NCBI RefSeq assembly: GCF_018343715.1
Contig: NZ_JAGYPL010000002.1
Coordinates: 401,730-442,353, forward strand
Direction: 5' to 3'
Source of the DNA: Bacillus sp. FJAT-49711
GTDB taxonomy: Bacteria > Bacillota > Bacilli > Bacillales > Bacillaceae_C
Length of the DNA: 40,624 bases
Shown here: piece after piece, positions 24,515 through 32,761 of the stretch
How positions within the stretch are numbered: the first letter of the stretch is position 1
How the letters are laid out: every line of letters starts with the position of its first letter
Position numbers and translations under genes: made by a program
Notes under the pieces: generated by a model
The model's database searches: none
Told to the model about the DNA's origin: nothing
What the model saw: only the letters and a program-made list of their open reading frames with translations

Positions 24515-24849
24515 TGAAGAAAGATAACGAAGGTGAATGGCTGAACCGTTTTAAAAAGGATATGGATGTGTTGGATGATGTGTATGAACCAAAAGTACCT
24601 CAACAATTTCAAGTGTTGAATACTTTAAATGAATTTAAAGCTCGGCAAAAAAAGGCTTTTAAACGAGAATTGGTCACTTTTCTTGTCACGGCGTTCATTA
24701 TATTAAGCTCCTATATCGTATTTTCACTTAAAATGCCACCTATTTTTTCTTGGGTTCAAGGTCTAGCTTTCGTCTTCTTGCCAACCATTTTAATTGCCGA
24801 AAGCCGGCGTAAAAAAAAGAGAAATGGGGTGGGGGGCAATGGATTCTGA
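24514..24849 (+). CDS. yxlC: YxlC, putative anti-SigY membrane protein
   Basis: A 111-residue protein with a charged cytoplasmic N-terminus (about residues 1-50, predicted to contact the sigma factor) and two membrane helices, LVTFLVTAFIILSSYIVFSL and IFSWVQGLAFVFLPTILIA. A basic tail follows. This is the architecture of small anti-sigma factors, and B. subtilis YxlC is reported to bind and restrain SigY. ATG 24514 overlaps the sigY stop codon and has AGGAG eight bases before it; an upstream in-frame GTG at 24505 is inside the ribosome binding site. The end overlaps yxlD by 11 bases. Confidence 0.88.
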   Translation: MKKDNEGEWLNRFKKDMDVLDDVYEPKVPQQFQVLNTLNEFKARQKKAFKRELVTFLVTAFIILSSYIVFSLKMPPIFSWVQGLAFVFLPTILIAESRRKKKRNGVGGNGF

Positions 24850-25048
24850 ACATTTGATTATCCTATTGTTTGCATCTCCAATTTTACTTGTCCAAAGTAT
24901 ATTGCTATTTATTGACGCCAAAAAAAAAGGAGCACTTGCTTGGCTATGGGGTATGTGGGGATTAATCCAATTTCCGCTTCCAACTATTTTTTATTATTTC
25001 ATCGTAATACGACCTTATCGAAAAAAATTAAGAATGGAGGAACAATAA
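24839..25048 (+). CDS. yxlD: YxlD, small membrane protein of the sigY operon
   Basis: A 69-residue protein with two membrane segments, HLIILLFASPILLVQSILLF and WLWGMWGLIQFPLPTIFYYF, resembling the PLDc_N (phospholipase D nuclease N-terminal) type of small membrane proteins. B. subtilis YxlD has the same size and position and is implicated in negative control of SigY. The frame is open further upstream (24794), but ATG 24839, shortly after GGGGTGGGGGG and overlapping the yxlC end by 11 bases, gives the conserved length. It is likely to act at the membrane beside YxlC and YxlE. Confidence 0.85.
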   Translation: MDSEHLIILLFASPILLVQSILLFIDAKKKGALAWLWGMWGLIQFPLPTIFYYFIVIRPYRKKLRMEEQ

Positions 25049-25049
25049 T

Positions 25050-25235
25050 ATGTCTATTCCATGGGAACTCATCGCACCACTAATCATTTTGCAACTAATT
25101 CTGATGGCCTTTGCAATCACGAGCTGTATTAAGGAAGAGACAAACGGTCCTAAGTGGTTATGGATTGTAATTATTGTCGGATTGAATATTGTGGGACCAG
25201 TTCTGTATTTTATCATCGGCAAGAAAAAATATTGA
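25050..25235 (+). CDS. yxlE: YxlE, small membrane protein of the sigY operon
   Basis: A 61-residue protein with two hydrophobic helices, ELIAPLIILQLILMAFAITS and LWIVIIVGLNIVGPVLYFII, separated by a short charged loop and ending in basic GKKKY. This is the pattern of a PLDc_N-type mini membrane protein, and it matches YxlE of B. subtilis in length and place. ATG 25050 is nine bases after GGAGG and one base after the yxlD stop. Its biochemical function is unknown; the operon context suggests a part in controlling SigY or in working with the YxlFG transporter. Confidence 0.85.
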   Translation: MSIPWELIAPLIILQLILMAFAITSCIKEETNGPKWLWIVIIVGLNIVGPVLYFIIGKKKY

Positions 25236-25249
25236 TCGGAGAATGGAAA

Positions 25250-26137
25250 ATGCTATTAAAAGTAGATAAATTATCTAAAAAGTATAAAGATCATCTAGCG
25301 GTTAAAGAATTGACATTAAACATTGAGCACAATCAATGTGTTGCGCTTCTAGGTCCGAATGGATCAGGAAAAACGACAACCTTGAGCATGCTATCTGGAT
25401 TGTTAACTCCTACGTCTGGAAAAATAGTTTTTCAAGGTGGAACTACGATTAATCGACAAGAAATAGGATTTTTACCACAGTATCCGGCTTTTTTCTCTTG
25501 GATGACAGCAACAGAGTATTTACACTTTGCTGGGAAACTCTCCAATCTCTCTAAAAAAGAATTGCAGAATAAAAGCAATGAAATGCTTTCTTTTGTAGGA
25601 TTGGAAGATGCCAAAAATAAGCGAATCGGGGGTTTCTCAGGAGGAATGAAACAAAGATTGGGACTCGCTCAAGCGATGCTCCATGATCCGAAACTTCTCA
25701 TTTTGGATGAACCAGTATCCGCTCTTGATCCGTCAGGACGACGAGATGTTCTTCAAATGATGATGGAACTCAAAAAGAAAATGGCCATATTGTTTTCTAC
25801 TCATGTTTTACATGATGCAGAACAAGTATGTGACCACATCATTATGCTGAAAGAAGGAACAGTGAAATGGGCTGGTTCTTTAGATGATTTGCGAAAAAGA
25901 AAAACAGAAGAGACATTTATCTTAGCTACCGAAGAAAAGCTTGAGGATTGGTTAAAATCGAAAACGTATATTAAGGAATTTATTTTAATTTCTCAAACGA
26001 CGGCGGAAATAAAATTACATGAAGCAAGCAGAAACCGACTGCTGGAAGATTGTATAACGAATAACATGACAATCAACCGCTTTGAAATGAAAAATCATAC
26101 ATTAGAAGATGCATATATGGAGGTGGTGAATCAATGA
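25250..26137 (+). CDS. yxlF: ABC transporter ATP-binding protein YxlF
   Basis: A 295-residue ATPase, the same length as B. subtilis YxlF. Walker A is LLGPNGSGKTTTL (about residues 33-45), the Q-loop is in GFLPQYPAFFSWMTATEY, the signature is GFSGGMKQRLGLAQAM, Walker B is LLILDEPVSALDPSGRRD, and the switch His is in LFSTHVLHDAEQVC. The last 80 residues form the extra C-terminal domain common in ABC-2-type export ATPases. The open frame begins at 25154, inside yxlE, but ATG 25250 with GGAG eight bases upstream gives the right length. Its end overlaps yxlG by four bases (ATGA). The substrate is not known. Confidence 0.9.
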   Translation: MLLKVDKLSKKYKDHLAVKELTLNIEHNQCVALLGPNGSGKTTTLSMLSGLLTPTSGKIVFQGGTTINRQEIGFLPQYPAFFSWMTATEYLHFAGKLSNLSKKELQNKSNEMLSFVGLEDAKNKRIGGFSGGMKQRLGLAQAMLHDPKLLILDEPVSALDPSGRRDVLQMMMELKKKMAILFSTHVLHDAEQVCDHIIMLKEGTVKWAGSLDDLRKRKTEETFILATEEKLEDWLKSKTYIKEFILISQTTAEIKLHEASRNRLLEDCITNNMTINRFEMKNHTLEDAYMEVVNQ

Positions 26138-26910
26138 GTACATTCATGACTTTATTAAATAAGGAATTATTAGAGGCGTGGAGAGATAAAAAGTTAATTT
26201 GGCTGCCAATCGTACTCAGTGTATTAGCTATTTCTCAGCCGATTAGTTCATATTATATGCCGCAAATTTTGGATATGGCGGGCAATCTGCCAGATGGAAC
26301 TGTCATTCAAATTCCAATTCCAACGGGAGCTGAAGTGTTGGCGGGAACCTTATCACAGCTCGGAACAGTTGGTACTGCAATTTTCGTTCTAAGTGTGATG
26401 GGGAGTATTGTTCACGAAAGAAATAGCGGTGCATTGTCCTTAGTGATGGCGCGCCCTGTTCAAGCTTATCAATATATTGCCAGCAAATGGGCAGCAAATG
26501 CCATTATTCTAATATCTTCATTTATCATTGGCTATGGACTGTCATATTATTATACGAATCTTTTATTCGATGGAGTTGAGGTAAAGCGTTTCGCAGCAAG
26601 CTTAGGAGTGTATAGTATATGGATTCTATTCACACTAACAATCACGCTATTTGGCGGGACTCTATTTAAAAAAGTTGGCGGGGTTGCAGGAGTTAGCCTT
26701 TTAACTGTAGCTTCTATCGCCTTATTCGGATCACTTTTCCCTAAATTCATGGGATGGAGCCCTTCGAATGCATTGAACCATGCTAGCTCCTATTTAGAAT
26801 CAGGTACATGGGGAGAGGCGTTTGGAATAATGATGTTTTCTAGCATCGCCATCATACTATGTATCTTTGCTTTAACCGTTTTTCTTTTTAAAAAATATGA
26901 AAGTTATTAA
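26134..26910 (+). CDS. yxlG: ABC-2 type permease YxlG
   Basis: A 258-residue membrane protein with about six hydrophobic segments, the last being MMFSSIAIILCIFALTVFLF. It has the conserved cytoplasmic part HERNSGALSLVMARPVQAYQ, typical of NosY/ABC-2 permeases. It pairs with YxlF and ends the sigY operon, followed after 110 bases by a bidirectional terminator. The four-base overlap with yxlF implies coupled translation. The exported substrate is unknown; in B. subtilis the transporter's role is also unclear. Confidence 0.88.
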   Translation: MSTFMTLLNKELLEAWRDKKLIWLPIVLSVLAISQPISSYYMPQILDMAGNLPDGTVIQIPIPTGAEVLAGTLSQLGTVGTAIFVLSVMGSIVHERNSGALSLVMARPVQAYQYIASKWAANAIILISSFIIGYGLSYYYTNLLFDGVEVKRFAASLGVYSIWILFTLTITLFGGTLFKKVGGVAGVSLLTVASIALFGSLFPKFMGWSPSNALNHASSYLESGTWGEAFGIMMFSSIAIILCIFALTVFLFKKYESY

Positions 26911-27021
26911 AGCGATTGTGCGGTTCAGCTATCACCTAATAGAGTGTCTGATAGAAACTCCTAATAGAAAGTTTAATACTCTATTATAGTCACGAAATTT
27001 CCAAAAGGAAATTCTTAAAAA

Positions 27022-27065
27022 AGAGTTCGCTTGTAGCTTAAACGGCTCCAAAGCGGACTCTTTTT
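27022..27065. terminator. Bidirectional terminator after the sigY operon
   Basis: AGAGTTCGCTT (27022-27032) and AAGCGGACTCT (27051-27061), one G-T, with A run before and T run after. It serves yxlG and the converging aldo/keto reductase. Confidence 0.8.
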
Positions 27066-27080
27066 GCATAAGTATTCATT

Positions 27081-28007
27081 TTAAGGAACAATATTCCCTG
27101 CAACCTTGTAAATCTGATACCATTCATCTCTTGTGAGTGAAATTTCAGAGCCTTTACAAGCATCACTTAAACGCTCTACATTTGTCGTTCCAAGTACAAC
27201 TTGAATATTAGCGGGATGACGTGTAATCCATGCAGTCGCTATTGCCGTATTGGTCACTTCGTACTTCTCGGCAATTGTATCAATTACTTCATTTAATTCA
27301 GGGTAGTTTTCAGTATCACCTAAAAATGGTCCTTTAAAGAATCCAGTTTGATAAGGGGACCATGCTTGAATCGTAATATCATGCAGTCGGCTGTATTCTA
27401 GAATACTGCTATCGCGATTAATCGATTGGTCAATATTCATATTCAATGCTATACCTGAGTCAATCATAGGAGTATGTGCAATGCTAAGTTGAAGCTGGTT
27501 TACAACTAATTTATGAGAAACATATTTTTGCAGTAATTCGATCTGTAAAGGGTTATGATTCGAAACCCCAAAATACCTTACTTTCCCGCTATTATGCAGT
27601 TCATCAAAAGCTTCTGCTACTTCTTCAGGCTCCATTAACGGATCGGGGCGGTGAAGTAGTAAGATATCGAGATAATCCGTTTTTAAGCGCTGTAAAATAC
27701 CATCAACCGATTGGAGGATATGCTCTTTTGAAAAATTAAAATAGTTGTCTTTCGTATTAATTCCACACTTGCTTTGTAAAATCATCTTTTCGCGGATGCT
27801 AGAATTCATTTGAATTGCATCGGCAAACAATTCCTCACATTTTCCGCCGCCGTAAATATCGGCATGATCAAAGAAATTGATACCTTCTTCCATCGCAGTA
27901 CGGATTAAATTTTCAATTTCAGAAAGAGAAAGCTGTGTAATCCTCATATTCCCCATGATGATATTGGAAACGTTTAAACTAGTGTTCTTAATTGGAAAGT
28001 ACTTCAC
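27081..28007 (-). CDS. Aldo/keto reductase (YdhF-like)
   Basis: A 308-residue NADPH-dependent oxidoreductase of the aldo/keto reductase superfamily with a complete catalytic tetrad: Asp47 and Tyr52 (FFDHADIYGGG), Lys80 (ILQSKCG) and His119 (DILLLHRPDPLM). GKVRYFGVSNHNPLQIELL and the cofactor-binding QVVLGTTNVERL are also typical. The sequence pattern is closest to the E. coli YdhF subgroup. The physiological substrate is unknown; such enzymes reduce carbonyl compounds. It has its own promoter with TTGACC and is transcribed alone, converging on yxlG. Confidence 0.88.
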   Translation of the reverse strand: MKYFPIKNTSLNVSNIIMGNMRITQLSLSEIENLIRTAMEEGINFFDHADIYGGGKCEELFADAIQMNSSIREKMILQSKCGINTKDNYFNFSKEHILQSVDGILQRLKTDYLDILLLHRPDPLMEPEEVAEAFDELHNSGKVRYFGVSNHNPLQIELLQKYVSHKLVVNQLQLSIAHTPMIDSGIALNMNIDQSINRDSSILEYSRLHDITIQAWSPYQTGFFKGPFLGDTENYPELNEVIDTIAEKYEVTNTAIATAWITRHPANIQVVLGTTNVERLSDACKGSEISLTRDEWYQIYKVAGNIVP

Positions 28008-28039
28008 GAAAAATCCCCCTTAAACTTGTTCTCCCTACT

Positions 28040-28070
28040 ACTATAAGCCACAAGACGGACATTAGGTCAA
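28040..28070 (-). promoter_or_regulatory. Promoter of the aldo/keto reductase gene
   Basis: On the minus strand TTGACC (28070-28065) is followed after 18-19 bases by TTATAG/TATAGT (to 28040). Confidence 0.45.
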
Positions 28071-28120
28071 TTATTATGTACCGAAAATAGAAAAATTCAT
28101 AATCGTCTACAATTTCAAAG

Positions 28121-28129
28121 TGGTATAAT
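28121..28129 (+). promoter_or_regulatory. Extended -10 promoter of the tauE-sulfatase pair
   Basis: TGGTATAAT, with TATAAT at 28124-28129, about 33 bases before the start; no clear -35. Confidence 0.5.
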
Positions 28130-28161
28130 AAGGGACACAAGAAAGTAAAGAAGGTGCTCGT

Positions 28162-28881
28162 TTGGAAACAGTATTCATTTTTATCGTGATCATCTTAGTC
28201 GCTTCTATTTTGCAAACTAGCACAGGATTTGGCTTTTCTATATTGGCTACACCATTCCTTCTATTGATTTTTGACGCGAGGGAAGCCATTCAAATCAATC
28301 TTATTTTATCTTTAGTCATTTCGTGTGCGTTAATTTACAAGATTCGTAAGGATATTGATTTTGAGGCATTAAAACGATTAGTAATTGGAAGCGTTATCGG
28401 TCTTCCGCTTGGAATGGTTATCTTTTTATTATTGGATATGAATAAATTAAGGCTTGCTATTAGCATTATTATTCTTTTATTAACGTTATTATTGATTTTT
28501 AATGTGAGGATCAGGCAGACGAAAGGAAGAGATTTAACTGCTGGAAGCTTATCGGGACTCCTTACAACAAGTATTGGGATGCCGGGACCGCCTTTATTGC
28601 TATATTTTTCAGGAATAAATTCCAAGAAGGAAAAACTGCGGGCTACGACATTAGCATTTTATTTATTTATCTATTTCTTCAGTTTATTGATTCAAGCGAC
28701 TTTTGCAGGAACGAATAAAACAATATGGATATCGAGTGGTTATGCATTGCCGTTTGTTGTCGGAGGTCTATATTTAGGGCAACTTTTATTCGCAAAAATA
28801 AATCAACATGTATTCCGAATATTTACGTATATCATCCTTCTTTTCACGGGTATTCATCTATTAGTGGAAAGTTTGAAATAG
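28162..28881 (+). CDS. Sulfite exporter TauE/SafE family permease
   Basis: A 239-residue membrane protein of the TauE/SafE family with about seven to eight hydrophobic segments. It has the typical first helix with SILQTSTGFGFSILATPFLL and the mirror motif SGLLTTSIGMPGPPLLLYFS in the second half. Members export sulfite, sulfoacetate and related anions. The start is TTG 28162 after GAAGGTG; no ATG start fits. Its stop is 20 bases before the sulfatase gene, so the two are probably one operon, and export or uptake of a sulfur oxyanion or sulfated compound is a natural, but inferred, link. Confidence 0.82.
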   Translation: METVFIFIVIILVASILQTSTGFGFSILATPFLLLIFDAREAIQINLILSLVISCALIYKIRKDIDFEALKRLVIGSVIGLPLGMVIFLLLDMNKLRLAISIIILLLTLLLIFNVRIRQTKGRDLTAGSLSGLLTTSIGMPGPPLLLYFSGINSKKEKLRATTLAFYLFIYFFSLLIQATFAGTNKTIWISSGYALPFVVGGLYLGQLLFAKINQHVFRIFTYIILLFTGIHLLVESLK

Positions 28882-28900
28882 GAATATTGGAGGGAAAAAG

Positions 28901-30373
28901 ATGAGACAAAAACTACCACATATCATTATTTTTAATCCGGATCAATGGCGAGGAGATGTGATGGGTCATCTAGGCAATCAAGCTGCTGTCACACCTAATC
29001 TTGATCGCTTAGTTGAAACGGAAGCGGTATCGTTTGAACGTGCCTTCTGCCAAAATCCAGTTTGTACACCGAGCCGCTGTTCATTTATGAGTGGTTGGTA
29101 TCCACATATTAAAGGGAACCGGACTATTTTTCATATGATGCAGCCAGGAGATCCAGTTTTATTACGGACGTTGAAAAAGAAGGGGTATCACGTATGGTGG
29201 GGCGGTAAAAATGATTTGATTCCAAATGATGCTGATTTCTCCGAGTACTGTGATGAAAAATATGAACCGGAACCTCCCGAAACGAAGTCTACATATAATA
29301 TGAATTGGCGCGGCGAATCCGATAGACCCGGCTACTATTCCTTTTTTGGTGGGAAGGTAGATGATGACCACGGTTTAAAAGGGTTTGCTGAAAATGATTG
29401 GGGATATATTTATGGTGCGATTGAGCGGATAAAAAATGCGCCAAAAGATAAGCCACTATGTATTTATCTGCCAATTTTGTATCCGCATCCGCCGTATGCA
29501 GTCGAGGAACCTTGGTTTAGCATGATTGATCGCAGCAAACTTCCAGAAAGAGTGAAGCCTCCTAAAGACTTTGAAGGAAAAGCAAGCATGTTGAAAGGAA
29601 TTGCCGAAGTCCAAGATCTGGAATCGTGGCCAGAAGAGAACTGGGCTGAATTAAGAGCTACTTATTACGGAATGTGCGCCCGAGTAGATCACCAGTTTGG
29701 CCTTGTTATGGAAGCACTTAAAGAAGCAGGAATATATGATGATACTGCAGTCTTTTTCTTTTCTGATCATGGAGATTACACAGGTGATTTTAATTTAGCG
29801 GAGAAAAATCAAAACACCTTTGAAGATTGTTTAACGAATGTGCCGTTTATTGTAAAACCGCCTGCAAATATTCCGGTTGAGCCGGGCGTACGTGATGCAC
29901 TCGTAGAATTAATTGATTTCCCGGCAACTGTCGAAGATTTATTAGGGATTGTGCCAGAGCATACTCATTTTGGTAAATCTTTGTTGCCTATCATTGCTGG
30001 AAACGTGACGGACCATCGGGATGCTGTATTTTCTGAGGGAGGTCGGCTACATGGTGAGACGCATTGTATGGAATTGGAAGCAACCGATCAACAGCAGCCA
30101 GGAGCCCTATATTATCCGCGGCTGAAATGGCAAAGAAGCGATGGGCCTGAGCATACGAAAGCCATTATGTGCAGAACGAAAGATTATAAATATGTTCAAC
30201 GATTATATGAACAAGATGAATTGTATGATTTGAATGCCGATCCTCATGAAGTGAATAACCGAATAAACGATCCCGAGCTAGCAGATGTTTTAGCAGAAAT
30301 GAAAGATCGTTTATTGACTTTCCATCTAGCAACTTCCGATGTAGTACGTCATAGACCAGATGCTAGATTTTAA
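28901..30373 (+). CDS. Cys-type sulfatase (alkaline phosphatase superfamily)
   Basis: A 490-residue sulfatase without a signal peptide, hence cytoplasmic. The metal site starts with IIIFNPDQWRGDVMG (residues 8-22). The catalytic motif C-T-P-S-R is at Cys55-Arg59 within NPVCTPSRCSFMSGWYPH; Cys55 must be converted to formylglycine by a maturase (anSME or FGE type) that is not encoded here. The second metal motif is FFSDHGDYTGDFNL (about 286-299). It resembles choline-sulfatase and N-sulfoglucosamine sulfohydrolase-like enzymes; phosphonate monoester hydrolases share the fold, so substrate is open. ATG 28901 follows GGAGGG. It is the second gene after the TauE-type permease. Confidence 0.88.
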   Translation: MRQKLPHIIIFNPDQWRGDVMGHLGNQAAVTPNLDRLVETEAVSFERAFCQNPVCTPSRCSFMSGWYPHIKGNRTIFHMMQPGDPVLLRTLKKKGYHVWWGGKNDLIPNDADFSEYCDEKYEPEPPETKSTYNMNWRGESDRPGYYSFFGGKVDDDHGLKGFAENDWGYIYGAIERIKNAPKDKPLCIYLPILYPHPPYAVEEPWFSMIDRSKLPERVKPPKDFEGKASMLKGIAEVQDLESWPEENWAELRATYYGMCARVDHQFGLVMEALKEAGIYDDTAVFFFSDHGDYTGDFNLAEKNQNTFEDCLTNVPFIVKPPANIPVEPGVRDALVELIDFPATVEDLLGIVPEHTHFGKSLLPIIAGNVTDHRDAVFSEGGRLHGETHCMELEATDQQQPGALYYPRLKWQRSDGPEHTKAIMCRTKDYKYVQRLYEQDELYDLNADPHEVNNRINDPELADVLAEMKDRLLTFHLATSDVVRHRPDARF

Positions 30374-30480
30374 AGGCTAACAGGCTTTAAATCAATGAAG
30401 AAATACTCAATCCACTGATTTTCCTATTAAGAGGAAGCATAGGTCCAGATTGTTTCTTGAAAATAAAACGTAAGAGGTAA

Positions 30481-31027
30481 ATGATTACGAATCTAGTAAT
30501 CCAAACGTTTGAAAAGGAAAATTAAATAAAAGCCCATCTCTTTCAATGTGAATATCTAGATAACGAAAGCTTCAACGTTTTTTTAAAAAGAGTCGAAAGT
30601 AATCCGGGCTTGTACCTCATTGCAATGGATGACGAGGAATTAGTTGGAGTGTGTTATGGAAGTCCTTCGAGAAAAGATGAACGAGCAATACATTTGCAAG
30701 GAATCGCAGTAAATTTAGATGTCAAAAAAGGATACGGCAGGAAGGGAATTGGCTCAAGATTGATTGAGGAATTTGAAAAAAACCATTCGATATTTAGGCG
30801 GTAAGAAAATTAATCTTGGTTCGGCAGATGACTTAAAAGTGGAGAAGTTTTATGTTGAAAATGGTTTCGAACCTTATGAATTAGTAGCTAAAAATGCTAA
30901 CCATGAGGAATTCGAAAGAGTAAAAATCAGCGACTATATGATAGGTAAAAAAGTTCAAGAAGAATTGAGATTAAAGCATAATCCAGATGAAGTTATTTTT
31001 ATTTTTGAAAAACAAATAGAAAAATAA
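30481..31027 (+). pseudogene. Broken GNAT-family acetyltransferase gene
   Basis: The gene is split in at least two places. ATG 30481, preceded by AAGAGGT, opens a frame reading MITNLVIQTFEKEN, which hits TAA at 30523. In the same frame the protein continues as AHLFQCEYLDNESFNVFLKR through LYLIAMDDEELVGVCYG and the acetyl-CoA-binding GYGRKGIGSRLIEEFE, until TAA near 30802. From an A-run at 30777-30783 the sequence continues in another frame as TIRYLGGKKINLGSADDLKV and YVENGFEPYELV, ending at 31027. The whole is a normal GNAT acetyltransferase of about 180 residues with one nonsense codon and one frameshift. A C-terminal or N-terminal part could be translated from internal starts but would not be active. 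Confidence 0.78.
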
Positions 31028-31055
31028 GGAGTGGATGATTCCATTCCTTATTTTT
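31022..31055. terminator. Bidirectional terminator between GNAT remnant and kinase gene
   Basis: AAATAAGGAGTGG (31022-31034) pairs with CCATTCCTTATTT (31041-31053), one G-T, with A and T runs outside. It overlaps the stop codon of the kinase gene. Confidence 0.85.
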
Positions 31056-32562
31056 CCGTACTATGCAGGGGTATGCTAATCTCCACTTTCGTCCCTTTGT
31101 TTAAGGTGCTTTCGATTGCAATAGTTCCTTTATGGGAATCTATAATCCTTTTACATACTGTTAATCCTAATCCAGACCCTTCTTCCTCCATCGTAAAGAA
31201 TGGATTGAAAACTTGATCTAGTTTGTCTCTAGGAATGCCTTTTCCATTGTCAATTACTTGAATAACACAGCCATCTTGAATCTTTTCTAGCGCAATGGAT
31301 AAATCGCCGCCTTGCTCCATAGCATGTAAAGAGTTTTTAGTGAGATTCAGCAATACTTGTTTTATTTGGTCTTTAACACACAATATCGGCAGCTCGTGTT
31401 TAGAATACTTTATGGATATTTCAACATTCATGTAATTGGCTTCCGATTGTATAATAGGTTTGATCTCACGTAAGATGTTGTTTGTATCGCAAACTTCAAA
31501 CGTATAAGCTGTAGGGCGTCCGAGCAACAGCAATTCACTGACAATCGCATTGATTCGAGAAATTTCATTTTGAATAACATCATAGTAAAATTGAGCTTTT
31601 TGATCATGATTTTCTTCGCTTAATAACGAGATAAGTCCTTTTATTCCTGTTAGGGGGTTTCTGATTTCATGAGCTGTGCTGGCAGCCAACTTCCCTAACA
31701 ACTCGATTTTTTGATGTTCAATTTGTGCTTTTTCTTTTTTTTCCTTTTTATGCAGTAAAAAGTAATGTATGAGTAAATATACTAAATTTAGGAGAACTAT
31801 CATTATAACAAAATGATAAAAAAAGATTTTCCAATATGAACCCGCTTCTTTTTGTAGGACTTTTGCCGTTATTGTCCAAGGTAGTTGCGAAAGGTCAATA
31901 CTATAAGAGGTGTAAAGTTCCCCCGGTATCGGTGTATCTGTTTTAATTACTGTTTTCTCGGATTCATCTGTAACAATGATAATTTCATCTTTTATTATAC
32001 TTTGAATGGATTTTTTCAATTCATCTATTCTGATGCTGACAAGCAGCACGCCTTTTGTATTCGAATCTCCATTAATTGGAGTGGCTGCGGTTATGATGGA
32101 TCTCTTCATAACTCTGCCGATATGTGTTTTCGAGAATGTCGTTTTTCCAGATTTTAATGATTCTTGAAAATAATCGCGATCACTAACATTAACATAATGA
32201 TTTAAAGGATTAGAGCTTACAATTAGATCCCCTTTAGGATCAACTAAATAGAGACCCGAAAAACGATCATCTTTTTTATGTGTTTCCTTTAATATTTCAT
32301 TAATACTGTCCAAGTCGTCATGTTGGGTATTGATTAATGTGGCCAACATTTCTAATCTTCCAACTGTTTCACCTATAAAATTATTTAAATTGGTAGAATG
32401 AATTTTGGCAATTTGGTGGGATTTACTTTGATATTTATCGTTAATTTTGTCTAATTCTTGCTCCGTTAAAATATAACTAATGATAATGGCTGGCAAAATT
32501 GTAATAAATACATAGATTGTCCCTTTTTTCACGTGTTGTCTAATGTTCCATTTCCGTAACAA
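31048..32562 (-). CDS. Membrane sensor histidine kinase with Cache-like sensor
   Basis: A 504-residue sensor kinase. Two membrane helices (about residues 14-33 and 245-266) flank an external domain of about 210 residues. That domain has double-Cache features (FSGLYLVDPKGDLIVSSNPL, VSDRDYFQESLKSGK, VLLVSIRIDEL). The cytoplasmic part has the H-box STAHEIRNPLTGIKGL with phospho-accepting His298, the N-box LLNLTKNSLHAM, G1 DNGKGIP and G2 GSGLGLTVCKRI. The H-box and lack of HAMP and PAS domains match sporulation-type kinases such as KinB/KinD. No response regulator gene is adjacent, so it is an orphan kinase that may feed the Spo0 phosphorelay (inference). It is divergent from the MFS gene. Confidence 0.87.
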   Translation of the reverse strand: MLRKWNIRQHVKKGTIYVFITILPAIIISYILTEQELDKINDKYQSKSHQIAKIHSTNLNNFIGETVGRLEMLATLINTQHDDLDSINEILKETHKKDDRFSGLYLVDPKGDLIVSSNPLNHYVNVSDRDYFQESLKSGKTTFSKTHIGRVMKRSIITAATPINGDSNTKGVLLVSIRIDELKKSIQSIIKDEIIIVTDESEKTVIKTDTPIPGELYTSYSIDLSQLPWTITAKVLQKEAGSYWKIFFYHFVIMIVLLNLVYLLIHYFLLHKKEKKEKAQIEHQKIELLGKLAASTAHEIRNPLTGIKGLISLLSEENHDQKAQFYYDVIQNEISRINAIVSELLLLGRPTAYTFEVCDTNNILREIKPIIQSEANYMNVEISIKYSKHELPILCVKDQIKQVLLNLTKNSLHAMEQGGDLSIALEKIQDGCVIQVIDNGKGIPRDKLDQVFNPFFTMEEEGSGLGLTVCKRIIDSHKGTIAIESTLNKGTKVEISIPLHSTEK

Positions 32563-32761
32563 AGGATCTTCCCCTTAAGCGTTATTATCCCATTCTATCA
32601 TCTTTCGATAAGTAGTAGTATGGAAAGAAAAATTTGGTTCTATATTATTAAAAATAGCAGAATGACGCGATGCTAAATCGATGAATAATGGAGAATAAAA
32701 CATATAGTTTGTCCATCATTAAGACAGTCAAAATCCAAATAGAGAGAAGGATATTAACATA

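Noticed and set aside
24406-24612. Minus-strand open frame at the sigY-yxlC junction
   Set aside because: Antisense shadow of two well-conserved genes with no translation signals.
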